This document shows positions 4,300-11,331 of a stretch of 11,331 nucleotides of DNA, one piece after another (the stretch's first letter is position 1; every line of letters begins with the position of its first letter). This DNA is from Deltaproteobacteria bacterium (lineage in GTDB: Bacteria; Desulfobacterota; Binatia; UBA9968): positions 1 to 11,331 of the forward strand of contig JAHKKJ010000055.1 of NCBI GenBank assembly GCA_020027655.1, read 5' to 3'. Below the pieces are notes generated by a model. The model saw nothing but the letters and a program-made list of their open reading frames with translations. It was not told the DNA's origin and made no database searches. The translations under genes and the position numbers were made by a program.

Positions 4300-6156
4300 A
4301 TGAACAAGATCGAAGAGTATAAAAAAGAAAAAGACGGGCTGGATATCCTCCCGGAGGTTCCGCGCTACGCGGCGGAAGGCTGGGAAACGATTACCGACGG
4401 CGACAAGGAACGACTGAAGTGGGCCGGAGTCTTTTTTCGCAAGCAGACGCCGGGTAACTTCATGATGCGGGTTCGTATGCCGAACGGCATCACCAGCGCG
4501 ACGCAGTTCCGCACGCTCGCAGAAATCAGCGAGGAGTTTGGCAAGGGGTTCTGTGACATCACCACCCGCCAACAGATTCAGCTCCGTTGGTTCAAAATTG
4601 AAAATGTGCCCGAGATCTGGCGGCGGCTCGACATGGTGGGGCTAGTCTCATTGCAGACCGGCATGGACAACATCCGTAACGTAGTCGGTTGCCCTGTCGC
4701 GGGACTCACGTCCAACGAGCTTTTTGACGCGTCGCCGGTGGTCCGGCAGTTCACCGGACTCTTCGTCGGCAAAAAGGAGTACACGAACCTCCCACGTAAG
4801 TTCAACGTGACGATCACCGCCTGCAAAGAAAACTGCACCCACGCCGAGACTCAAGATCTCGCTCTAACGCCCGCGAGCAAAGAAATCGAAGGTAAAGTCG
4901 TCAACGGATTTAACGTCGCAGTGGGCGGCAAGATGGGTTCCGGCGGGTACCGGATGGCGTCGCCGTTGAATTTATTCGTCACGCAGGCTGAAGCCGCAGA
5001 GATATGCAGCCATGTCGTGCGTATTTTCCGCGATCATGGGTTTCGCGAGTTGCGCACCAAAACCCGCCTCGCCTTTCTGATCGATGACTGGGGTGTCGAG
5101 AAGTTTCGTCAAGAACTGGAACGGCGCGCCGACCGGCCCTTGCTGACTGCCGGCAAGGACGAAAGATCGGAGAAGCACGTCGATCACGTGGGAGTCTATC
5201 GACAGAAACAGCCGGGGCTGAACTATGTTGGGCTTGCGGTTCCCGTAGGGCGCGTCACCGGGGAGCAGTTGTTGGAAGTCGCCGATCTCGCCGAGAAATA
5301 TGGCAGCGGATTGATCCGTCTGACCATCGGTCAGAATGTGATTATCCCCAACGTTCCGGACGCGCTGATCGGCGCCTTGACGGCTGAGCCGATTCTCAAA
5401 GAGCTGCGCTACGATCCTTCGGAAATTATGCGCGGACTGGTGAGCTGCACGGGTATGGATTATTGCCACTTCGCCTTGATCGAAACCAAGCAGCAGGCGC
5501 TCAAGACCGCGCGGGCTCTCGAGCAGGAGCTTGGAAAAACCAAGCCCATATCGATTCATTGGTCAGGCTGCCCGGCGGGCTGCAGTAACCAAGCGGCAGC
5601 GGACATCGGCCTCATCGGCAAGAACATAAAGATAAATGGACAGGTGGAAGAAGCAGTGGATGTTTACCTCGGTGGCGCCAACGGCCCGGCCGCAAATCCG
5701 CCGATCAAAATTATGGAAGATGTTCCGTGCGCGGAGCTTGCTCAAACGCTGCATGGACTTATTCGCCACGGCGCTTTTAAAGCGATGCGGCAGCAGCTCC
5801 GAAAAATTTCCCAAACGACAAGCACCAATGGCGTACGTCCCCCGGAGAGGAACGAACCGGCGCGCTCGATGATCGATACAAAGGATATCGCCGAAGGCTC
5901 AGCAAAGCTGGTCCGCAGAGGAGGTGAAGAAATAGCTGTATTCAAATGTAATGGACAACTCTATGGCATTCAAAACATCTGCCCCCACGAAGGCGGACAG
6001 TTGTGCAATGGGTGGATCGAAGGCGGCGAGGTCGTGTGCCCGCTGCACGGCTACAAGTTCAATCTTAAAACCGGAGCTTGCTCGACGGACCCGAAGCTAA
6101 AGGTCAAAGTTTTTAAGCTCGTCAGCCAAGGCGATCAATTTACTTTGGAGGGATAA
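4300..6156 (+). CDS. nirA: Ferredoxin-type nitrite reductase (NirA) with C-terminal Rieske domain
   Basis: 618 residues. Residues ~1-505 are a sirohaem/4Fe-4S nitrite reductase, which reduces nitrite to ammonium with six electrons in the cytoplasm. Family marks are RLKWAGVFFRKQTPGNFMMRVRMPNG near the N-terminus, ITTRQQIQLRW, the NirA-like KFNVTITACKENC, and the cofactor motif C383-x5-C389 ... C424-x3-C428. Ordinary ferredoxin NirA proteins are ~510-540 residues long. Here a linker rich in Thr, Pro and Arg (~505-523) leads to a Rieske [2Fe-2S] domain from about Met524, with C561-P-H563-x16-C580-P-L-H583. This resembles NirD, the small subunit of NADH nitrite reductases. No strong ribosome binding site precedes the ATG, which overlaps a TGA in another frame, so coupling to the upstream ORF is plausible. 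The electron donor is not shown by the sequence. Confidence 0.93.
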   Translation: MNKIEEYKKEKDGLDILPEVPRYAAEGWETITDGDKERLKWAGVFFRKQTPGNFMMRVRMPNGITSATQFRTLAEISEEFGKGFCDITTRQQIQLRWFKIENVPEIWRRLDMVGLVSLQTGMDNIRNVVGCPVAGLTSNELFDASPVVRQFTGLFVGKKEYTNLPRKFNVTITACKENCTHAETQDLALTPASKEIEGKVVNGFNVAVGGKMGSGGYRMASPLNLFVTQAEAAEICSHVVRIFRDHGFRELRTKTRLAFLIDDWGVEKFRQELERRADRPLLTAGKDERSEKHVDHVGVYRQKQPGLNYVGLAVPVGRVTGEQLLEVADLAEKYGSGLIRLTIGQNVIIPNVPDALIGALTAEPILKELRYDPSEIMRGLVSCTGMDYCHFALIETKQQALKTARALEQELGKTKPISIHWSGCPAGCSNQAAADIGLIGKNIKINGQVEEAVDVYLGGANGPAANPPIKIMEDVPCAELAQTLHGLIRHGAFKAMRQQLRKISQTTSTNGVRPPERNEPARSMIDTKDIAEGSAKLVRRGGEEIAVFKCNGQLYGIQNICPHEGGQLCNGWIEGGEVVCPLHGYKFNLKTGACSTDPKLKVKVFKLVSQGDQFTLEG

Positions 6157-6161
6157 ATATC

Positions 6162-7421
6162 GTGGCAAAAAAGGGAAAACAGACACGGCGTAATTTTCTG
6201 AAGCTCTCAGGGATGAGCTCTATAGGGTTGCTGTTGAGCAACTTACCGGCGCGTTGGGTCGGTGGAGTCTATGCGGCGGATGGACCTGAGACTCCGAACA
6301 TCCGCATCGGCATCATTGCTTTGACCGATAACTCATCCATCGTCATGGCCCACGAACTCGGCCTGTTCAAGAAGTATGGGATTGAGTCGACCATCTCCAA
6401 AGAAGCTTCATGGGCGGTGATCCGTGACCGGCTCACCTTGGGAGAAAACCAGGCGACTCATATGCTTTTCGGAATGCCCTTCGCCTCAACCATGGGGCTA
6501 TTAGGCTCGCCGAAAAAACCCATGATTATTCCTTTTGTCCTGAATCGCAACGGCCAGGCGATCACGCTGAAGAAAGAGTTGGCGTCAAAGGGAATCAAGA
6601 CCCCTCAAGCGATCAAGCCTCTCGTCGATGAAGCCAAGAAGGCGGGCACGCCGATGACCTTTGCCATGACTTTCCCGCCTGGGACCCACGCGATGTGGAC
6701 CCGTTACTGGCTTGGCGCCGGCGGGATCAACCCGGACAAGGATGTGACTCTGATTACTATTCCGCCGCCGCAAATGGTGGCGAATATGAAGGTCGGAAAG
6801 ATGGACGGCTTCTGCGTCGGCGAGCCATGGAACGCGAGGGCGATCGCCGATGGGATCGGCTATACGGCCGTTACCACGCAGCAGATGTGGAAAGACCATC
6901 CGGAAAAAGTCCTGGCTTTCACTGAGGAGTTTGCCGAAAAGAATCCCAAGACGGTGAAAGCGATCCTCCGGGCCATGTTCGAGTCCAGCCAACACATCGA
7001 CAAGTTAGAGAATCGGCCGCACATGGCTGAAGTGGTTTCCCGACCTCAATACATCAACACACAGAAGGAAGTTATCTTGGGTCGAATGTTAGGGGATTAC
7101 GACTACGGTGATGGCAGAAAGGAGAAAGACCCCAATTACATGACCTTCTTCGTTCGCAATACCAACTTTCCCTGGAAGTCCCACGGCGTCTGGTGGCTCT
7201 CCCAGTTCCGTCGCTGGGGCATGGTCAAAGAGCCGCCGGACTATAAGGGTCTGGTCAATCAGGTGCTTCGTCCCGAGATCCAGCGCGAGGTCGCCAAAGA
7301 AATGGGAATATCGATGCCCAAAGAAGACATGAAGAAGGAGACGCTGTTCGATGGCGTTGAGTTCGATCCAAGCAAGCCAGAAGAGTATGCCAAGAAATTT
7401 CCCATCAACAACATTGGATAG
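6162..7421 (+). CDS. nrtA: Nitrate/nitrite ABC transporter, Tat-exported substrate-binding protein (NrtA family)
   Basis: 419 residues with a GTG start at 6162; GGAGGG at 6147-6152 gives a good ribosome binding site inside the end of the preceding gene. The N-terminus carries a textbook twin-arginine motif, T8-R-R-N-F-L-K14, a short hydrophobic stretch, and a likely cleavage site after VYA (residue 38). There is no lipobox cysteine, so the protein is probably soluble in the periplasm, unlike the lipoprotein NrtA of cyanobacteria. The mature part shows the NrtA/CmpA/SsuA-type fold: IRIGIIALTDNSSIVMAHELGLFKKYGI at the start, then TFPPGTHAMWTRYWLGAGGINPD and DGFCVGEPWNARAI. Related proteins bind bicarbonate, but the neighbouring nitrite and nitrate reductases favour nitrate/nitrite. 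Without the signal it would resemble a NasS sensor; the clear Tat signal argues against that. Confidence 0.9.
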   Translation: MAKKGKQTRRNFLKLSGMSSIGLLLSNLPARWVGGVYAADGPETPNIRIGIIALTDNSSIVMAHELGLFKKYGIESTISKEASWAVIRDRLTLGENQATHMLFGMPFASTMGLLGSPKKPMIIPFVLNRNGQAITLKKELASKGIKTPQAIKPLVDEAKKAGTPMTFAMTFPPGTHAMWTRYWLGAGGINPDKDVTLITIPPPQMVANMKVGKMDGFCVGEPWNARAIADGIGYTAVTTQQMWKDHPEKVLAFTEEFAEKNPKTVKAILRAMFESSQHIDKLENRPHMAEVVSRPQYINTQKEVILGRMLGDYDYGDGRKEKDPNYMTFFVRNTNFPWKSHGVWWLSQFRRWGMVKEPPDYKGLVNQVLRPEIQREVAKEMGISMPKEDMKKETLFDGVEFDPSKPEEYAKKFPINNIG

Positions 7422-7430
7422 AGGTGGACA

Positions 7431-8204
7431 ATGACCAGACGTATCGACTTTGCCACGGTTGTCCTTCCCATTCTCGGGCTCGGAGTCATGCTGCTTATCT
7501 GGACGATACTAAGCACGACCGTAGCCCGGGACCTGCCTTCACCGATGAAAACCTGGGAGGAGAGCAAGCAGTACATCCTTAACCCCTTTTTCAAAGACGG
7601 GGAGATGAATCAGGGAATCGGCCGGTTCGCCTTCTTAAGCCTGGTCAGGGTGGCGAAGGGGTTTCTGCTCGCGATTCTCATAGGAACCCCTTTGGGATTT
7701 CTCCTCGGACTCTCGGCCTTCTTTCATCGAACCTTCGATCCGGTGATCCAGATTTTGCGACCCATCTCTCCCTTGGCGTGGCTCCCATTGGGCTTGGTTA
7801 TCTTTAGGCAGTCCGAGCCGGCCGCCATCTTTACCATCGCCATTTGCGCCATGTGGCCGACAGTGATCAACACCGCCGTTGGAGTACGAAGTATCAGCCC
7901 TGAATATCTCAATGTCGGACGGGTGCTTAAGCTTTCCCGGATGAAAACACTGAGGCGCATCATCATACCCGGTTCGCTGCCGTATGTTTTCACCGGATAT
8001 CGCCTCTCCCTCGGCCTTGCCTGGCTGGTCATCGTGGCTTCAGAAATGCTCACCGGAGCTCCCGGGGTGGGCGGCTTCCTGTGGCAAGAATATAACAGCC
8101 TCGTCTACTCCCACATTCTCCTATCCATTATCACCATCGGTCTGATCGGCTTCAGCCTCGACCGGTTGATGGGTGTGGTGGAGAGACGGTTCAAAACCGC
8201 CTGA
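7431..8204 (+). CDS. nrtB: Nitrate/nitrite ABC transporter permease (NrtB family)
   Basis: 257 residues with a membrane segment at ~8-30 and several more from ~70 onward, as expected for a BPD_transp_1 permease that works as a dimer in the inner membrane. The cytoplasmic coupling (EAA) loop is at ~158-185, SPEYLNVGRVLKLSRMKTLR followed by RIIIPGSLP, which docks on the ATPases. LPSPMKTWEE near residue 35 is typical of the nitrate/sulfonate/taurine permease family. GAGGTGG (7421-7427) supplies the ribosome binding site, overlapping the stop of the binding-protein gene. Substrate assignment rests on the neighbouring reductases, since nitrate, bicarbonate and sulfonate permeases look alike. Confidence 0.9.
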   Translation: MTRRIDFATVVLPILGLGVMLLIWTILSTTVARDLPSPMKTWEESKQYILNPFFKDGEMNQGIGRFAFLSLVRVAKGFLLAILIGTPLGFLLGLSAFFHRTFDPVIQILRPISPLAWLPLGLVIFRQSEPAAIFTIAICAMWPTVINTAVGVRSISPEYLNVGRVLKLSRMKTLRRIIIPGSLPYVFTGYRLSLGLAWLVIVASEMLTGAPGVGGFLWQEYNSLVYSHILLSIITIGLIGFSLDRLMGVVERRFKTA

Positions 8205-8212
8205 GTAGCACC

Positions 8213-9055
8213 ATGGCTTTTCTTGAAATTCGTGGGGTCAGCAAGAGCTTTAATCTCAACGGAAAATCCAGGTCCGGATCCGCGCTGCCCGTGCTCCGAG
8301 ATATCAACTTGGCCATCAACGAACGGGAGTTCGTCTGTATCGTCGGGCGATCCGGCTCGGGGAAAACCACGCTCATCTCTCTGGTCGCCGGTCTTATCGA
8401 ACCGGATCAAGGTGAGATTCTTCTTGAGGGCAAACCGATTCAGGGGCCGGACCCGGAGCGGGGCGTTGTCTTTCAGAATTATTCGCTGCTCCCGTGGATG
8501 ACGGTGTTCGAGAATGTGCACCTGGGCGTGGATGCGGTTGCGTCCGAGCTTACGGCCAAGGAGAAGCGCGAGCGGACGGAGCATTACATCAAGCTCGTCA
8601 ACCTCGGCAACGCTGCCGGTAAGCGGCCCCTAGAGCTTTCCGGCGGAATGCGTCAGCGGGTTGCCGTGGCCCGCGGGCTGGCGATGGATCCCAAGGTGCT
8701 GCTGATGGACGAGCCGTTCAGCGCCCTGGATGCGCTTACGCGCGCGACGCTTCAGGAAGAGCTGGCGCGCATCTGGACGGAGACCAAAAAAACGGTGGTG
8801 ATGATCACCAATGATATCGATGAAGCGATCCTGCTAGCCGACTGTATCTACCCGCTCACTTCCGGTCCCGGCGCCACACTCGGGCCTGCTATTGCCGTGG
8901 CTTCTGCCCATCCGCGCTCCCGCCAGCAGTTGAGCCGAGAATCGCAATATCAGCAATTACGGCGCGACATGATTGGCGCTCTCGTTAGCGGGCCACGGAC
9001 GGGAAACGAACCCCACACGGAAAGAGGATCGACTGTGACGGCTGCCTCAAACTAG
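8213..9055 (+). CDS. nrtD: Nitrate/nitrite ABC transporter ATPase 1 (NrtD-like, Asn in H-loop)
   Basis: 280 residues, cytoplasmic ATPase of the transporter. Motifs in order: Walker A GRSGSGKTT (45-53), Q-loop Q88 in VVFQNYSLLPWMT, signature LSGGM (142-146), Walker B LLMDE (163-167), D-loop SALD. The switch histidine is replaced by Asn200 in MITNDIDEAILLAD, whereas the neighbouring ATPase keeps His. The tail PLTSGPGATLGP resembles, from memory, one of the two ATPases of cyanobacterial nitrate transporters, so the Asn may be normal for that branch. The NrtC/NrtD assignment between this gene and the next is not certain. It starts 8 bases after the permease with a weak ribosome binding site. Confidence 0.88.
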   Translation: MAFLEIRGVSKSFNLNGKSRSGSALPVLRDINLAINEREFVCIVGRSGSGKTTLISLVAGLIEPDQGEILLEGKPIQGPDPERGVVFQNYSLLPWMTVFENVHLGVDAVASELTAKEKRERTEHYIKLVNLGNAAGKRPLELSGGMRQRVAVARGLAMDPKVLLMDEPFSALDALTRATLQEELARIWTETKKTVVMITNDIDEAILLADCIYPLTSGPGATLGPAIAVASAHPRSRQQLSRESQYQQLRRDMIGALVSGPRTGNEPHTERGSTVTAASN

Positions 9056-9069
9056 ACAGGAAAAAACCC

Positions 9070-10059
9070 ATGCCACCTCTTTTGGAACTCACTCAATTAG
9101 GAAAAAGTTATGCGACGCCCGACGGCCACGCGGTCATCGTAAAGGATTTCAACCTGCGTGTCCCGGAGGGAGAATTCGTCTGCATCATCGGCCATTCGGG
9201 TTGCGGCAAGTCCACCGTTCTTTCGATCGTGATGGGGCTCAACGAGGCCACGGAAGGTGGAGTGGTACTGGCGGGAAAAGAAATTATCGGACCGGGATTG
9301 GATCGCGGTGTGGTCTTCCAGTCGCCCGCGCTTTTGCCATGGCTCACGGCTCGGGAGAACGTGCTCCTGGCGCTGGAGCAGGTCAACGGCCACAGCAAGC
9401 GCAAAGAGAAGATCGAGCTGGCCGATAAGTATCTTGCCTTGGTGGGCTTACAAGACGTAGCCGGTTCCTACCCGGACGAGCTATCGGCCGGGATGCGCCA
9501 ACGCGTCGGAATCGCCCGTGCGTTCGCCTTGGAGCCCAAGGTTCTCTTGCTCGATGAGCCGTTCAGTTTACTTGACGTCGTCACCCGCATGGAGCTTCAG
9601 GACGAGTTGATGCAGCTTTGGGAAAGAGAGCGCAAGACCGTTCTCATGGTCACGCACGATGTGGATGAAGCGATTCTGCTCGCCGATCGGATCGTGATGA
9701 TGACGAACGGCCCGGCAGCCAGTGTAGGGGAGATCCTCACGATTCCTTTCACACGCCCACGCCACCGATTCGACATTCTGGCTGATCCTGAGTACGGACG
9801 AGTTCGAAACCATTTAATCACTTTCCTCGAAGAGCGGGCCAATCCGCGACAAATCTCACTACTGGAAAAACGCAAGGAAGAGGCGCAGGCGCAGATCACC
9901 GCAGACGAGTTATTCGTCATCGAGAAGTACACTGGGTTTAACCGATTTCGCTCGCGATACCGCCAGCGGCAGCCGATGGCGGAACCTGTTGAGATCGGTA
10001 CTCAGGGCGGAACATCGTCTTGTGAGGCCACCGGAGTGAGCCGCGTTAGTTTGCGCTGA
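9070..10059 (+). CDS. Nitrate/nitrite ABC transporter ATPase 2 (NrtC/D-like, with C-terminal tail)
   Basis: 329 residues. Walker A GHSGCGKST (41-49), Q84 in VVFQSPALLPWLT, signature LSAGM (138-142, an Ala variant of LSGG), Walker B LLLDE (159-163), switch His196 in VTHDVDEAILLAD. After the ATPase core come the nitrate-family stretch MTNGPAASVGEI and PRHRFDILADPEY, then a charged tail of ~75 residues from about 255 (KRKEEAQAQITADEL, RFRSRYRQRQ). I do not recognise this tail. It is far too short to be the NrtA-like sensing domain (~400 residues) of cyanobacterial NrtC. Two different ATPases beside one permease gene suggest an ATPase heterodimer in the transporter, as in NrtCD. It starts 14 bases after the previous gene. 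Confidence 0.88.
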   Translation: MPPLLELTQLGKSYATPDGHAVIVKDFNLRVPEGEFVCIIGHSGCGKSTVLSIVMGLNEATEGGVVLAGKEIIGPGLDRGVVFQSPALLPWLTARENVLLALEQVNGHSKRKEKIELADKYLALVGLQDVAGSYPDELSAGMRQRVGIARAFALEPKVLLLDEPFSLLDVVTRMELQDELMQLWERERKTVLMVTHDVDEAILLADRIVMMTNGPAASVGEILTIPFTRPRHRFDILADPEYGRVRNHLITFLEERANPRQISLLEKRKEEAQAQITADELFVIEKYTGFNRFRSRYRQRQPMAEPVEIGTQGGTSSCEATGVSRVSLR

Positions 10060-10070
10060 TTGGTGTATCG

Positions 10071-11331
10071 ATGCCAAAAATCCAGCGCGAAAGCATCAAG
10101 CAATGGGTAAAAACCTATTGTCCCTACTGCGGCGTGGGTTGCGGTCTCTTGGCAGGCATAAAGAACGGTGCCGTTGCCAAGATCAAAGGGGACCCGGACC
10201 ATCCATCAAGCTTAGGCGATCTCTGCCTCAAGGCGGTCTATTTACCAGAAACCCTGTCCACACCCGACCGTTTGCTCTATCCCCAAATGCGCCGATGCCA
10301 GGATGGACCCTTTACCAGGGTCTCTTGGGACACGGCGATCAAATTTTTGGCGCAGCGTTTTCGTGACATTATCGGCGAGCACGGCCGGGATGCAGTGGCC
10401 TTCTACGGCTCCGGACAGCTCACCACCGAGGAATACTATGTCGGCAACAAGCTGGCGAAGGGGTTTCTCGGGACAAATAACTTCGATACGAACTCCCGTT
10501 TGTGCATGGCTTCGGCCGCCGCGGGCTATCAAGCATCCTTCGGCTCGGACGGACCGCCGGTTTGCTACGCGGATATCGACGTTGCGGATTGCTTTCTCCT
10601 CATCGGTACCAACACGGCCGACTGTCACCCGGTCATCTTCAAACGTATGAAGCGGAGAAAGATGGCGAATCCCGATAAAATTATGATCATCGCCGTCGAT
10701 CCACGCCGCACGGAAACCGCGGATTTCGCCGACCTCCATCTGCCGATCCGACCTGGTACGGATATCGCGCTGCTCAACAGTATGCTCTATGTTTTGCTCG
10801 AAGCGAACTTGATCGACCGCGACTTCATTACGCGACACGCCGATGGGTTTGCCGGGTTATTGAAGGTCATCAAGAAATATCCGCCGAGGATTGCCGAGGA
10901 AATCTCCGGTGTCCCCGAATGTCTCATCGTCGAGGCGGCATTGATTTTTGGCAAGGCGGAGAGAGCCCTATCGCTCTGGAGCATGGGCGTCAACCAGAGC
11001 ACGGTCGGCGTGCATAAGAACAATGCGATTCATAATCTCCACCTCGCCACCGGCAAGATCGGTAAGCCGGGCTGCGGCCCGTTTTCTTTAACCGGTCAGC
11101 CCAATGCGATGGGCGGCAGAGAAGTGGGAGGACTTTCACACCTGCTACCGGGCTACCGCAGCGTGCAGGATCCCACACACCGTGAAGAGGTCGCCCGCTT
11201 TTGGGGTGTACCGTGCGAAAAGATTTCACCTGAGCCGGGGTTATCGGCGTTGGAGCAGTTTGAAGCCTTGGCCGAGCGAAAGCTCAAGGCGATCTGGATT
11301 CTTTGTACGAATCCAGCGGTGTCGGCGCCGG
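10071..11331 (+). CDS. nasA: Assimilatory nitrate reductase, molybdopterin catalytic subunit, N-terminal part (3' end outside window)
   Basis: The frame stays open from the ATG at 10071 to the window edge, giving 420 codons. The enzyme reduces nitrate to nitrite in the cytoplasm. The N-terminus holds a 4Fe-4S site C17-x2-C20-x3-C24 ... C52 (TYCPYCGVGCG, then GDLCLKA). NSRLCMASA places Cys145 as the molybdenum ligand, as in NapA/NasA/NarB enzymes. Cofactor-binding landmarks follow: VDPRRTETADFADLHLPIRPGTDIALL given in part as VDPRRTETAD and PIRPGTDIALL, then WSMGVNQS, LATGKIGKPGCGPFSLTGQ and NAMGGREVGG. There is no Tat signal, which separates it from periplasmic NapA. Full-length relatives have ~700-900 residues, so roughly half is missing, including any C-terminal extra iron-sulfur domain. 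It starts 11 bases after the ATPase gene with a weak ribosome binding site. Confidence 0.94.
   Translation, partial: MPKIQRESIKQWVKTYCPYCGVGCGLLAGIKNGAVAKIKGDPDHPSSLGDLCLKAVYLPETLSTPDRLLYPQMRRCQDGPFTRVSWDTAIKFLAQRFRDIIGEHGRDAVAFYGSGQLTTEEYYVGNKLAKGFLGTNNFDTNSRLCMASAAAGYQASFGSDGPPVCYADIDVADCFLLIGTNTADCHPVIFKRMKRRKMANPDKIMIIAVDPRRTETADFADLHLPIRPGTDIALLNSMLYVLLEANLIDRDFITRHADGFAGLLKVIKKYPPRIAEEISGVPECLIVEAALIFGKAERALSLWSMGVNQSTVGVHKNNAIHNLHLATGKIGKPGCGPFSLTGQPNAMGGREVGGLSHLLPGYRSVQDPTHREEVARFWGVPCEKISPEPGLSALEQFEALAERKLKAIWILCTNPAVSAP

Noticed and set aside
4972..5559. 195-codon minus-strand open frame inside nirA
   Set aside because: Antisense shadow of a well-supported nitrite reductase frame; no family features.
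10242..10838. 198-codon minus-strand open frame inside the nitrate reductase gene
   Set aside because: Antisense to a frame with clear iron-sulfur and molybdenum motifs; no independent support.
1..11331. Mobile elements, CRISPR arrays, tRNA or rRNA genes
   Set aside because: No transposase or integrase frames, no regularly spaced repeats and no recognisable tRNA or rRNA sequence were seen on either strand.

Overview
The window is one continuous nitrogen-acquisition locus. Every gene is on the + strand and packed in operon style, so both ends are cut inside genes: an ammonium transporter at the left edge and an assimilatory nitrate reductase at the right edge. Base composition is moderately GC-rich. 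The features point to a diderm-type bacterium: a Tat-exported binding protein without a lipobox, a sigma-54 promoter, an adenylylation-type glutamine synthetase and a ferredoxin-type nitrite reductase. The unfused ABC ATPases argue against a cyanobacterium, where NrtC carries an NrtA-like domain. I cannot name the lineage; an uncultured NC10, Nitrospirota, Tectomicrobia or Binatota-like bacterium would fit, but that is a guess.

Left block (1-3576), ammonium and glutamine: amt (3' part), glnA, a class I glutamine-amidotransferase-like protein, and a NasT-type ANTAR regulator. The last two overlap by ATGA. The regulator's receiver domain has alanine (A53) where the phosphorylated aspartate should be, so it is probably switched by a partner protein rather than by a kinase.

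Middle (3577-4062), control region: about 370 bases with no convincing gene, then a compact regulatory module. A close match to the sigma-54 -24/-12 consensus lies at 3950-3965. It would start RNA near 3976. The leader carries two small hairpins, each with a six-base loop that has A at position 1 and G at position 4 (P1 3978-3994, P2 4000-4013), which is the signature of ANTAR target RNAs. A strong intrinsic terminator (4004-4043) follows, and its 5' arm overlaps P2, so P2 and the terminator cannot form together. This is the layout of a nitrate-responsive antitermination switch, read directly from the sequence.

Right block (4063-11331), nitrate assimilation: an unrecognised 66-residue ORF with a strong ribosome binding site, a nitrite reductase (NirA type) carrying a C-terminal Rieske domain, a four-gene nitrate/nitrite ABC transporter (Tat-exported binding protein, permease, two different ATPases) and the start of a molybdopterin nitrate reductase (NasA/NarB). 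Together they import nitrate, reduce it to nitrite and then ammonium, and hand the ammonium to GlnA. The inferred control is nitrogen limitation through sigma-54 plus nitrate through ANTAR antitermination. No NasS-type nitrate sensor gene is visible in the window.
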